DNA of 64,000 nt from Nocardioides turkmenicus (GTDB lineage Bacteria; Actinomycetota; Actinomycetes; Propionibacteriales; Nocardioidaceae): NCBI RefSeq assembly GCF_011045035.1, contig NZ_JAALAA010000001.1, forward strand, positions 248,001 to 312,000, written 5' to 3'. This document shows, piece by piece, positions 52,918 through 62,087 of the stretch. The translations under genes and the position numbers were made by a program. Within the stretch, counting starts at the first letter, position 1, and every line of letters starts with the position of its first letter. Below the pieces are notes generated by a model that ran no database searches, was not told the origin of the DNA, and was given only the letters and a program-made list of their open reading frames with translations.

Positions 52918-53876
52918 GCGTCCACCAGCGTGCGGTCGTCGGTGGCGGCGTGCGAGCCACCGTTGGGCTTGCGGCCGCGCAGGGTCAGCCACAGGCCGAT
53001 CAGCAGGAGGATCAGGCCGACGACGACGCCGCCGACGGGGATCCAGGTGCCGATCAGGTTGAGCTTGGAGATGTTGGCCTCGGCGTCCTCGGCGTTGTTG
53101 GAGACGGTCTCGTCGGTGTAGCTCATCTCCGCGTCGATCAGCACCATGCCGCTGCTGGTCACCATCTTCTGGGTCGCGCTCTGGTCGATGTAGGAACCGG
53201 TGGTCGGCTCGACGTAGATCGTCTGGGTGGCCTCGTAGGAGCCACGGACGTCGTCGTCGGTGTTCGGCTCGCCGTCCTCGCCCTTGGACAGGATCTCGTC
53301 GTCGGAGGAGGCGGAGACCTCGAACTGGTAGGTCTTCACGCCCTCGACGTCGACGTCGTCGATGTACTTGGCGATCACGGTCGTGCCGAGCGTGTCGTCC
53401 CAGTAGTTGTAGTCGTGGCGCTGGGTGTCGAACGGGAACTTGCCGGCCAGGCCGGTCATGCCCGCGACGGCGCGCTCCTCACCGACGTACTCGGCCTGGT
53501 CCTCGACGACCTCGGAGGTCTTGCGGTCCATGGCGTAGGCACGCTCGGTCGTGGTCACGACGCGGTCGTCGTCCTCGGCGCGGGCGCACGGGGGCGTCTC
53601 GCCCTCCTGGATCATGATGCAGCCGGCCTCGACGAAGACGACCACGTCGTCGGTCGAGTCCTTCGGGGCCGCCTCGGTCGTGCGGGTGTACTTCACCGGA
53701 ACCGGGGTGTCCGACTTGGCCAGCGCGCCGCTGGCGGTGCCGTCCAGAACGGTCGTGGTGTTGACGTTGAGCGGCACGGTCGCCGCGGCGTCCCGGCCCC
53801 AGAAGCCGGCTACCGCAGCAGCAACCAGTGCAAACGCACCGACCAGCAAGAAGACGTAACCAATCACTCTTCGCAT
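52914..53876 (-). CDS. DUF3068 (PorA-like) membrane-anchored protein
   Basis: A 320-residue envelope protein with an N-terminal helix (VIGYVFLLVGAFALVAAAVA), a long external domain containing DDVVVFVEAGCIMIQEG, and a C-terminal helix (IPVGGVVVGLILLLIGLWLT) with a short cytoplasmic tail. This layout and wording fit DUF3068. No activity is known for the family. Divergent from the GT-C-like gene at 53987. Confidence 0.87.
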   Translation of the reverse strand: MRRVIGYVFLLVGAFALVAAAVAGFWGRDAAATVPLNVNTTTVLDGTASGALAKSDTPVPVKYTRTTEAAPKDSTDDVVVFVEAGCIMIQEGETPPCARAEDDDRVVTTTERAYAMDRKTSEVVEDQAEYVGEERAVAGMTGLAGKFPFDTQRHDYNYWDDTLGTTVIAKYIDDVDVEGVKTYQFEVSASSDDEILSKGEDGEPNTDDDVRGSYEATQTIYVEPTTGSYIDQSATQKMVTSSGMVLIDAEMSYTDETVSNNAEDAEANISKLNLIGTWIPVGGVVVGLILLLIGLWLTLRGRKPNGGSHAATDDRTLVDA

Positions 53877-53986
53877 GTTTTTGCCCCTCCCAAGGCCTCA
53901 GGTCCCCCCTCGATCCGCGAACCGTAGCAGCAATACCCGGAGAGGTGTGCAACGGGTCACAAACCGCTGTGCGACACTTCCTCTTC

Positions 53987-55909
53987 GTGTCCTCCCCCCA
54001 CCCCACCACCGCTGCCGGGCACACCGGCGGGCCCGCTGACGCGCCCGCTGCCGACGGCGTGCTGACGACGCCCCGAACTGTCGTCGTTGCCGCACTCGTC
54101 CTGATCGTGGTCCAGCTCGGCTTCCGCGCCTGGGCACTGAGCGGCTCGTGGTACCGCTTCGACGACGCCAACTTCATGTCGAAGCTGATGTCGGACGGGC
54201 TCTCCGCCGACCTGCTCTTCCACGGCTTCGCCGGCCACCTGATGCCGGGAGCGTTCGCGCTGACGGCCTGGAACTTCTCGCTCGACCCGTACGCCTGGAT
54301 CTACCCCGCCGCCGAGCTGCTGGTGCTGCAGGCGATCGCCAGCCTCGGCGCCCTGGTGTTCCTCTGCTCCGCATTCGGGAGGCGGCGCGGGATCCTGCCG
54401 CCGCTGGCCCTGTTCCTGTTCTCCTCGATCAGCCTGCCGGCCTTCCTGTCCTGGGGCCCCGGGATCACCCAGCTGCCGTTCCTCGCCGCGATCTTCTGGG
54501 GGTCGTGGGCACACCTCAACTACCTGCGTACGCGGCGGTTCGGCTGGGCGCTGCTGACCATGCTCATCACGCTGGCCGCGATCGCCTTCGGCGAGAAGGC
54601 GATGCTGCTGTTCTGGCCGTACGCGGTGCTGGCGCTGGGCTGGTTCGCCACCGGCGACATCCTCACCCGGCTGCGGACGCTCCTGGGCCGCTACCTGCCC
54701 GGCGTGCTGCTCTACGGGGTCGTCTCGATCGGCTCCGTGGTCGCGTATCTCGTCCTCGGCGCCCGGTCGTCGGAGGCCTCGGGCAGCTCCGACGCCAACG
54801 GGTTCGCGCTGGTCACGCAGCGGTTCCTGTTCGAGTCGTGGGCACCCGGCGTGGTCGGCGGGCCGCTGCGCTGGACCTGGCTGGAGGGCAACTCGGCCGG
54901 TTGGGCCGAGCCCGGCGCAGTGGTCTCGGTGCTCGCGGTCGGCGTGCTGGTGCTGCTGACCTACGAGCTCGCCCGCACCCGCTCGATGGCGCTGCGGGCC
55001 TGGTGGCTCGTCGGCGGCATCCTCGTCCTCGACATCGCGCTGATCACCGCCATCCGGGCGGGCGCCGTCGGCGCCGACATCGCGCTCGCCTACCGCTATC
55101 TCACCGACACGATCGCGGTCACCGCGATGGCGCTCGCGCTGGCCACGCTGCCGCTGCGCGGGGCGGTGGAGACGCTCACCCCGACGCGTACGTCACCGTT
55201 CCTGGACGTGCCCAACCGGGTGGCGGTCGCGACCGCGGTGGTCGCGGCGCTGGGGCTCTTCTCGTCCTACTCCTACGCCCAGGGCTGGCGCGCGGACGAC
55301 AACACCCGGCGCTACATCGACACGGTCCGTGCCGACCTGGCCGACGTCGACGAGCCGCTGCCGATGGCCGACGGGCCGGTGCCTCAGTGGATGGTCTGGG
55401 GCGCGTCGTACCCCTACAACCAGGTGAGCCGGGTGCTCCGGCCGCTCGCCGACAAGATGGAGTTTCCGCGGTCGAGCACCAATCATCTCTTCGTGGTCGA
55501 CGACAAGGGCCACATCCGCCCGGCGGCCGTCGATCCGGAACGCCGATCCGTGGGCGCGGTCGATCCGACACCGAACCGGGATCAGTGCCCCATGCGAGTG
55601 CGCCAGACGTCCCTTGACGTGGCCCTGGACGGCGGCGTCCATGGCGAGGGGTGGTGGATCCGCGTCAGCTACGCCGCCGGTGCCGAGGACGCGGGCCGGA
55701 TGCGGGTGACGGCCGGGGACCACTCGTACGACGTCGAGATCGAACCCGGATACCGGAGCCTCTACCTGCGCACGGGTGAGGGCCGCTTCGACACCGTCGG
55801 TTTCCAGAGCCTGACGCCTGGCTCGAAGCCATGTGTGAGCGGCATCGAGGTCGGCGAGGTGGTGCCGTACGGGGACCCGATCTCAGCGACGAACGAGGAT
55901 GGCTCATGA
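53987..55909 (+). CDS. Polytopic membrane protein, GT-C glycosyltransferase-like
   Basis: A protein of about 640 residues with a dozen or so membrane helices (for example VVVAALVLIVVQLGFRAWAL, FLAAIFWGSWAHLNYL, VVSVLAVGVLVLLTYELA). An external loop after the first helix carries YRFDDANFMSKL, an Asp-Asp pair like the catalytic motif of GT-C enzymes. The last 180 residues form an external domain. GTG 53987 is used; GTG 53969 is an alternative. The acyltransferase start overlaps its stop (ATGA), so both act in one surface-glycan pathway. No specific transferase family is assigned. Confidence 0.78.
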   Translation: MSSPHPTTAAGHTGGPADAPAADGVLTTPRTVVVAALVLIVVQLGFRAWALSGSWYRFDDANFMSKLMSDGLSADLLFHGFAGHLMPGAFALTAWNFSLDPYAWIYPAAELLVLQAIASLGALVFLCSAFGRRRGILPPLALFLFSSISLPAFLSWGPGITQLPFLAAIFWGSWAHLNYLRTRRFGWALLTMLITLAAIAFGEKAMLLFWPYAVLALGWFATGDILTRLRTLLGRYLPGVLLYGVVSIGSVVAYLVLGARSSEASGSSDANGFALVTQRFLFESWAPGVVGGPLRWTWLEGNSAGWAEPGAVVSVLAVGVLVLLTYELARTRSMALRAWWLVGGILVLDIALITAIRAGAVGADIALAYRYLTDTIAVTAMALALATLPLRGAVETLTPTRTSPFLDVPNRVAVATAVVAALGLFSSYSYAQGWRADDNTRRYIDTVRADLADVDEPLPMADGPVPQWMVWGASYPYNQVSRVLRPLADKMEFPRSSTNHLFVVDDKGHIRPAAVDPERRSVGAVDPTPNRDQCPMRVRQTSLDVALDGGVHGEGWWIRVSYAAGAEDAGRMRVTAGDHSYDVEIEPGYRSLYLRTGEGRFDTVGFQSLTPGSKPCVSGIEVGEVVPYGDPISATNEDGS

Positions 55910-57105
55910 GCCGCCGGTTCCTCACGCTCGACGCCCTGCGCGCAGTCGGGGCGCTGATGGTGGTGCTGACCCACGTCGGCTTCCACACCGGCCGCTACGA
56001 GCGCGGCTGGACCGGGGCGATGCTGGCCCACTTCGATCTGGGCGTCGCCCTGTTCTTCGTGATCTCCGGGTTCCTGCTGGCCAGGCCGTGGTTCGCGGCC
56101 GCCGCCGAAGGCACCCCGCCGCCCAGCACCGGACGCTACCTGTGGAAGCGGGCCCTGCGGATCCTGCCGTTGTACTGGGTGGTCGTCGCTGTCTGCCTCC
56201 TCGTCGTCCCCGAGAACTCCGACGCCGATCTCGGTGACTGGATCGCCAATCTCACGCTGACGCAGATCTACATCCAGAACTCCCACGCGTACGGCCTGGC
56301 ACACATGTGGAGCCTGTGCACCGAGGTCGCCTTCTACCTCGCTCTACCGCTGGTCGTGCGGCTGCTGACACCGCGGAATCGCCTGGCCATTCGCCGAGTG
56401 CTCGTCGTCTCGCTGCTGCTCTCGATCGGCGGCGTGGTCTTCGCGGCCGGCGCCCGCACCTGGATCGCACAGCCGTTCGCGGCGGAGTGGCTACCTGCGT
56501 ACCTCCCCTGGTTCCTCGCCGGGACGACGCTCGCCGCCTGCTCCGTCCACCCCGGCACGCGTCGGCGCCTCGACACCGCCGCGCGTGACCTGGCCGGCTG
56601 GTGGCTGCTGGCGCTGGGGCTCTTCGTCGCTGCATGCACGCCGATCACCGGCCCGATGGGCCTCTCCGGCCCACCGACACCGGCCGAGGCCGCACTCAAG
56701 TGCCTGCTCTACGGCGCGGTCGCAGTCTGTGTCGTCTTCCCGCTGGTCTTCGGACCCGAGCTCGAGGGTCCGGTCCGCCGCTGGCTGGCCAGGCCCGTGC
56801 CCAGCGCCCTGGGTGAGATCTCCTACGGGATCTTCTCGATCCACATGTTCGTCCTGGTGATGGGCATGGAGGAGGTCCTCGGCTTCGAGGTCTTCGCCGA
56901 CCGCTTCTGGACGGTGCTGGGTATGACGGTCGCGGTCACGATCCCGCTGGCGGCGCTCTCCTACACCTTGTTCGAGCGCCGGGTGATGCGTCTGCGCGGC
57001 TGGCGCCCCTCGCTGAGGTCGTCACGCGCACCCGTGTCCTCGGAGCGCGGCCCCGCGGAGGCGGAGGCGGCCACGAGCACGACCGCTGCCAGCGAGAGCG
57101 CCTGA
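55906..57105 (+). CDS. Acyltransferase 3 family (OafA/YrhL-like) membrane protein
   Basis: A 399-residue integral membrane acyltransferase with about ten helices. RFLTLDALRAVGALMVVLTH with the catalytic-type His, FDLGVALFFVISGFLLARPW, RYLWKRALRILPLYWVVVAV, and HMWSLCTEVAFYLALPLVVR follow the family pattern. It probably adds acetyl or a similar group to a glycan. Coupled to the GT-C-like gene by ATGA. Its last 145 nt overlap the AftD-like gene on the other strand, where it encodes a low-complexity tail after TLFERRVMRLRGWRP. Confidence 0.9.
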   Translation: MSRRFLTLDALRAVGALMVVLTHVGFHTGRYERGWTGAMLAHFDLGVALFFVISGFLLARPWFAAAAEGTPPPSTGRYLWKRALRILPLYWVVVAVCLLVVPENSDADLGDWIANLTLTQIYIQNSHAYGLAHMWSLCTEVAFYLALPLVVRLLTPRNRLAIRRVLVVSLLLSIGGVVFAAGARTWIAQPFAAEWLPAYLPWFLAGTTLAACSVHPGTRRRLDTAARDLAGWWLLALGLFVAACTPITGPMGLSGPPTPAEAALKCLLYGAVAVCVVFPLVFGPELEGPVRRWLARPVPSALGEISYGIFSIHMFVLVMGMEEVLGFEVFADRFWTVLGMTVAVTIPLAALSYTLFERRVMRLRGWRPSLRSSRAPVSSERGPAEAEAATSTTAASESA

Positions 57106-60100
57106 GCCGTCCAGGCGGGCGGGTCCCAGGGCAGCTCCCAGGCGGTCGGCAGGATCTCGACGGCCAACGCGCCGGCGAGCAGCGCGGCCCCGGAGCCGAC
57201 GGCCACGAGACGGACGATCCCTCCCCGGCGGCCGGTCACGCGCGGCAGCAGCCAGGCGACCACGGCGGCCAGGGCACCCCACCAGCCGGCAAGCAGGCCG
57301 GCCACGAGGACCAGCACCCCGCCGTCGTACCACCGCCACGGCGCGGCCACCGGGAACAGCTCGAGGCTGGGCGGGGTGCCGCGGCGGCGCCACGAGGTCG
57401 CCAGCGCGAGCGCCAGCACCAGCGCCGCGCCGCCCGCGCCGGCGAGCAGCCCGGCACGGTAGGTGCCCTCGGGCGCGAAGCCGAAACGTACCTCTCCCCC
57501 GGCTCCGGCGGGCACGATCCAGCCCTGCTGCCAGCCGTCGACCCGCTGGGCGCGCAGCGGCTTGCCGTCGAGAGTGGCGGTGGCGCCGGTGTTGATGTTC
57601 TGCGGGAGCACGAGAACCCGGTCGTACGTCTCGGCGGAGACGGTCGCCGAGACCGCCGCGTCGCGCTCGTTCCGCTCGACCTCGACCGCCACCGGCGGCT
57701 CGGCGTCGGCGATCACGTCGGCGCTGAGCTCTAGGCTGTCGAACCGAAGGGCGCCACCTGCCGAAGCGGAGCCCGAGGCGATCGGAGCCGGGTCGGCGAG
57801 CAGCGTGTTCTCACCGGCCGCCAGGGCGAGCGGTGCGGTGCCGCAGACCCGCAGCGGCACCTCGCCGCCGCGCAGCAGGTCGGCGAGCGACCCATCGACC
57901 GACGTACGCAGCAGCCGGTCGCCCACGCGGATGTGCGGGCCGTCGGCGCAGCCCGCCCGGAGCCGGCCGTCGCCGAGCGAGCGGCCGTTGACCTGCAGCT
58001 CGGAGATACCGGCAGGCAGCTCGGTGGCGTCGGCCAGGCTCGAGGGCTGGTCGTAGGCGGCGTCGGTCTCGGTGATCCGGATGCGGAGCCGGTCGGTGCG
58101 CCAGCCGTCAGGGACAGCCACGTCGCCGTCCTCGTCGACCTTCCGGGTGACCGTGCGCTTGGGCCGGCGCAGGTCGGTGATCTCGACCTCGGTGGGGATG
58201 CTGACCGCGGCGGCCTCGTTCACGACGAGCCGCAGGGACCTGATCCGCTGCCGCTCGGGCAGACCGAGGGTCACCGTCGCCGGGTCGGTCGACGGAGCGC
58301 GCCAGGAGGTGCCGTCGTCGCCGTCGGCCATCGCGAGCGCCGACTGGGCGATGTCGCCGCGGCTCGGGGCGGTGATGTCGATGCCGGCGAGGTCGGCGGC
58401 CGCCTCGGCGTAGTCGTGGTCGCGGCGTAGTGACACGGTCCCGCTGACGTCGAAGGACTGCCCGCGGGCGAGGGTGACCAGCCGGTCGAGATGGTCGCCG
58501 TCGTCGCCGGTGCCGGCCAGGAACGGCTCGCAGTAGAGCACCCCGCCCTGATCGATGCAGCCGCTGCGGTCGGCGTCGCGGCCGAGCCGGATCTTGCGGA
58601 TCGTGGCGTCCTCCGGCGGCTCCGGGAGCGCGACCAGGCGCTGCGCCTCGACACCCTCGATGTCGAGCTCGCTGATCCCCCAGGGCCCGTGGGCGGTGGC
58701 GCCGCGGGCGGTGATGGTGAGGTTGCGCGCGCTGAACCCGGTGAGGTCGTACGTCGCCTGCTCGCCCGGTTGCGGGGCGTAGACCTTGCGCATCTGGGCG
58801 CCGGCGACGAGCTCGAGCCGCTCGACCCCGACCACGTTGTCGGGCAGCGTGATGGTGACCTTGCCGAGGTCGACCTCGTCCTCGAACCGCACCCGGAGCC
58901 AGGCGCCCTCGGGCTCGAGGCCCCAGCCGGTCTCGGTGCGCCACGCGGTGTCGGGGTCGCTGTCCAGGGCGGCCGAGGGGGCCCGGCCGCGGTCGACCGG
59001 CACCTCGGTCGGCGTAGCCGCGGAGCTGGAGGCCTCGACGGCCTCGACGCCGCGCCAGACCACGGTGCTCTGCCACCGCTCCTGGTCCTCCAGGTAGCGG
59101 TGGAAGCTCTCGGGCTGGTCGGAGTCGACGCCCTCCTCGGCGGTGCGGGTCGCGGAGGAGTTGGCACGGACCCCGGAGAAGATCGTCGTTCGCCGCCGCT
59201 GACCGTCGGTCAGGATGACGTCGGCCTGGGTCTCGGCGTCCTCGGCCGACCGGGTGTCGTCGGCGGTCAGCACCGCCTGGGCCCCGCTGGCGGGCTCGCC
59301 GGGGTCGCCCATCACGGTCGTCCTCGCGGGGATGAGCGTCGCACCGGCCGACGCGCCGTCGACGCGATAGATCTCGATGGGGGGATACTCACCGGCCAGT
59401 CCCCCGTCGACGAGCACCCGGGTGCCCTTCTCGCGGTGGTAGGTGGTGTTGCCGAAGTCGGCGCCGAACCTCGCCTCCCGGGTCAGCCCGGGCGACTGGT
59501 CGAGGGTGGCGTGCACCAACGAGGGCGGCGGGGCTCCGGTCGTGCCCCAGTGGAGATCGTTGCGCACCAGCAGCCGGGTGACGCCGGCCTTGGCCAGCAT
59601 CGGCGCGAGGTCCGCGCTCGGGGTGCCGCGCTCGAGCTCCTCGGTGACCCGGTCGAGCCAGACGACGTTGCCGGGCTCGGCCAGCGGCACCACGCCGCGT
59701 ACGGCCCAGCGGGAGTCGGCGTACGGCTGCAGGACCTCGTCGTGGGTGCTGCCCCACAGGTAGTCGCCGAACCGCGCCGCGGGGACCACGAGCGTGACCC
59801 CGCCGTCGTCGTTCTCGGAGAGGTGGTCGGCCGCGTCGGTCCAGAAGCCGGGGACGTTCTCGATCGACCCCGGCGGCGGCACCTGGCCCCGCACCCAGGG
59901 CACCGCGAGCCCGGCCAGCGAGGCGGCCACCGCGATGACGAACACGGTCCGCAGCCACTGCGCGGCCTTCGTGCTCGTCCCCGAGGCGCGCGCCAGGCCG
60001 GCGCGGAAGAGGATGGTCTCGACGGTGAGCACGACGCCGGCGGCGAGCCCGAGGCGGAGGACGGCGTCGTACTTGTGGCTGTTGCGGACCGCGGCCAGCG

Positions 60101-61169
60101 CGCCGTCGACGAGGTCCTGGCGCGACTCGGCGCCCCAGCCGGCCAGCGCGCCGGTGTAGCCGATCCCGACGAGGACGGCGCCGGCCAGGACGCAGCCGAT
60201 GAGGAACCTGCTCTCCGGGTGGCGGCGGGCGCGGCCCACCCCGGCGAGCCCGGCCAGCCCGATCGCGACGACGGCGGCGGCGTCGAGGACGAGGTAGGGG
60301 GTGGCGTGCAGGAGCTGCCCGGCCGGGTAGTAGATCGGGTCGGCGTAGGCGACCCAGTCGGAGGTGCCGAGCAGGGTCGGCAGCAGACCGGTGGTCGAGG
60401 CGGTCACCGCCGCGGTCTCGATGTAGTCGAGGAAGGGCGGGATGTAGCGGCCCTGGAGGACCAGCGGGATCGTCCACCACGGGGTGGCGAGGATGGTGAA
60501 CACGCCCCACAGGACGAGCGCGGCGAACCGCCGCATCCCGGTGCGGGTCAGCAGGAAGACCACACCCGGGACCAGCACCGCCGAGACCGCGGTCGCGTTG
60601 ACGCCGCCCGCGCAGGCGACCGCGAGGGCGGCCAGCGCGCACCAGCGCACCAGGTCCTTAGTCGTGGTGGTGCCGCTGGCCCGGATGACCGCGAGCAGCA
60701 CCCACGGCGCCACCGCGGTCGGCCACAGCTCGACCGAGTTGGCGCCGAGGATGGTCATCACGCGCGGTGTCAGGACGTACGCCGCGGCGCCCGCCACCTG
60801 CGCCCACGGCCGCCCGAGCCGCAGCTCCCGGGCGACCATCAGGACGCCGAGGAAGGCCAGGTTGAGCAGCAGCGCCCACCACAGCCGCTGGATCACCCAC
60901 TCGGGCAGGTGTGCCAGCTGGCCCAGGCCGTAGAAGGGCCCCATCGGCCACAGGTAGCCGATCGCCTGGTTCTGCACCTGGCCGAAGGCGCCCTGGGCGT
61001 CCCACATGTTCATCGCCCGGGACAGGAAGGCCCACGGATCGGCGCTCAGGTCGAACTTGGTGTCCGCGACGATCCGGCCCGGGGCCTGGGTGAACGTGAT
61101 CGCGGTCAGGATCGCGACGTACGCGGTGATCCGCAGGGGTGAAGTGGCCGACGGCGGCTCCGGGGTCAC
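56961..61169 (-). CDS. AftD-like (DUF3367) giant membrane glycosyltransferase
   Basis: A 1402-residue protein of the alpha-(1->3)-arabinofuranosyltransferase AftD/DUF3367 group. The N-terminal 400 residues form a GT-C membrane domain (RITAYVAILTAITFTQAPGR; RIVADTKFDLSADPWAFLSR with the Asp motif; ELWPTAVAPWVLLAVIRASG). A large external region follows with one or two discoidin/carbohydrate-binding-like modules (DSDPDTAWRTETGWGLEPEG; SALAMADGDDGTSWRAPSTD). C-terminal helices close the protein. In mycobacteria AftD branches arabinan of the wall; here the polymer is unknown. Start GTG 61169 overlaps the methyltransferase stop by 4 nt. Confidence 0.87.
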   Translation of the reverse strand: MTPEPPSATSPLRITAYVAILTAITFTQAPGRIVADTKFDLSADPWAFLSRAMNMWDAQGAFGQVQNQAIGYLWPMGPFYGLGQLAHLPEWVIQRLWWALLLNLAFLGVLMVARELRLGRPWAQVAGAAAYVLTPRVMTILGANSVELWPTAVAPWVLLAVIRASGTTTTKDLVRWCALAALAVACAGGVNATAVSAVLVPGVVFLLTRTGMRRFAALVLWGVFTILATPWWTIPLVLQGRYIPPFLDYIETAAVTASTTGLLPTLLGTSDWVAYADPIYYPAGQLLHATPYLVLDAAAVVAIGLAGLAGVGRARRHPESRFLIGCVLAGAVLVGIGYTGALAGWGAESRQDLVDGALAAVRNSHKYDAVLRLGLAAGVVLTVETILFRAGLARASGTSTKAAQWLRTVFVIAVAASLAGLAVPWVRGQVPPPGSIENVPGFWTDAADHLSENDDGGVTLVVPAARFGDYLWGSTHDEVLQPYADSRWAVRGVVPLAEPGNVVWLDRVTEELERGTPSADLAPMLAKAGVTRLLVRNDLHWGTTGAPPPSLVHATLDQSPGLTREARFGADFGNTTYHREKGTRVLVDGGLAGEYPPIEIYRVDGASAGATLIPARTTVMGDPGEPASGAQAVLTADDTRSAEDAETQADVILTDGQRRRTTIFSGVRANSSATRTAEEGVDSDQPESFHRYLEDQERWQSTVVWRGVEAVEASSSAATPTEVPVDRGRAPSAALDSDPDTAWRTETGWGLEPEGAWLRVRFEDEVDLGKVTITLPDNVVGVERLELVAGAQMRKVYAPQPGEQATYDLTGFSARNLTITARGATAHGPWGISELDIEGVEAQRLVALPEPPEDATIRKIRLGRDADRSGCIDQGGVLYCEPFLAGTGDDGDHLDRLVTLARGQSFDVSGTVSLRRDHDYAEAAADLAGIDITAPSRGDIAQSALAMADGDDGTSWRAPSTDPATVTLGLPERQRIRSLRLVVNEAAAVSIPTEVEITDLRRPKRTVTRKVDEDGDVAVPDGWRTDRLRIRITETDAAYDQPSSLADATELPAGISELQVNGRSLGDGRLRAGCADGPHIRVGDRLLRTSVDGSLADLLRGGEVPLRVCGTAPLALAAGENTLLADPAPIASGSASAGGALRFDSLELSADVIADAEPPVAVEVERNERDAAVSATVSAETYDRVLVLPQNINTGATATLDGKPLRAQRVDGWQQGWIVPAGAGGEVRFGFAPEGTYRAGLLAGAGGAALVLALALATSWRRRGTPPSLELFPVAAPWRWYDGGVLVLVAGLLAGWWGALAAVVAWLLPRVTGRRGGIVRLVAVGSGAALLAGALAVEILPTAWELPWDPPAWTAQALSLAAVVLVAASASAGPRSEDTGARDDLSEGRQPRRRITRRSNKV

Positions 61170-61951
61170 CTCTTGCGCAGCACGAGCAGGAGGTTCCACG
61201 AGAGCACCTCCCTCACCACCGGGACCCGCATCAGCCACGCCGCCCACGCAGGGTGGTAGCGCGGAACCGCAGCCAGGATCTCGGCGTTGCCCGCCCTGCG
61301 CTGGGCGCGCGCCCAGCGGAGGCCGGCGGCGGCGGTCGCCGCGTACATCGACTCGCCGAACTTGTTCTTGGGCTCGTGGCCGTGCTTGCGCAGGTAGCGG
61401 CGGCGCGCGTAGCGGCCGCCGAGCAGGTGCCACGGGCTGGTCTCGTGGCCGCCCCAGGGACCCCACCACAGCGTGTAGGAGCAGAAGACGACGCCGCCGG
61501 GCTTGGTGACCCTGAGCATCTCGTCGAGCATGGCCGTCGGGGTCGGCACGTGCTCGAGGACGTTGGACGAGTAGCAGGCGTCGACGCTCCCGGTCCGGAC
61601 GGGAAGCCGCATCCCGTCGCCGAGCATGCTGCCCTCGGCGACGATGCCGGCGCCCTGCATCTCGCCGGCGTCGGCATCCAGGGCCAGGTAGGTCGCGCCC
61701 GCGTTCATGAACGCGTCGCGGAAGTAGCCCGGGCCGCCGCCGACGTCGAGCAGCACCGTGCCGTCCAGGGTCTCACCGTCGGTGTAGTGCGCGAGCTGGC
61801 CGACGGAGTCCGCGGCCAGGGCGGTGTAGAAGCGTGCCGGGTCGGTCTGCTCGACGCGAAAGTCGCGGAACAGACGTACGGAGCGCCCCAGCGTCGCCTT
61901 CCAGCCATGGCCGGCCGCGGCGTCACGCTGGGAGTCGAGGAGGTTCGGCAC
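61166..61951 (-). CDS. Class I SAM methyltransferase
   Basis: A 261-residue methyltransferase with motif I TVLLDVGGGPGYFRDAFMNA, MLGDGMRLPVRTGSVDACYS and SNVLEHVPTPTAMLDEMLRV. It is of the Methyltransf_11 type common in surface-glycan loci. Starts at GTG 61951; its stop overlaps the AftD-like start (GTGA), so it leads that operon and may methylate the same polymer or its lipid carrier. Mycobacterial aftD loci also have a methyltransferase gene close by. Confidence 0.87.
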   Translation of the reverse strand: MPNLLDSQRDAAAGHGWKATLGRSVRLFRDFRVEQTDPARFYTALAADSVGQLAHYTDGETLDGTVLLDVGGGPGYFRDAFMNAGATYLALDADAGEMQGAGIVAEGSMLGDGMRLPVRTGSVDACYSSNVLEHVPTPTAMLDEMLRVTKPGGVVFCSYTLWWGPWGGHETSPWHLLGGRYARRRYLRKHGHEPKNKFGESMYAATAAAGLRWARAQRRAGNAEILAAVPRYHPAWAAWLMRVPVVREVLSWNLLLVLRKR

Positions 61952-62087
61952 GGCGGGAACCCTAACCGATTACCCCAGCGGGTGTGCATTTGATCACGAA
62001 ATGTCCTACTCTCCAGTAACTGCGTGGCCCCTGGGGAGGGAGCACTCAGCAGCGGGGAACTGCGAGATTCAGGGGAGCAACCGTACT

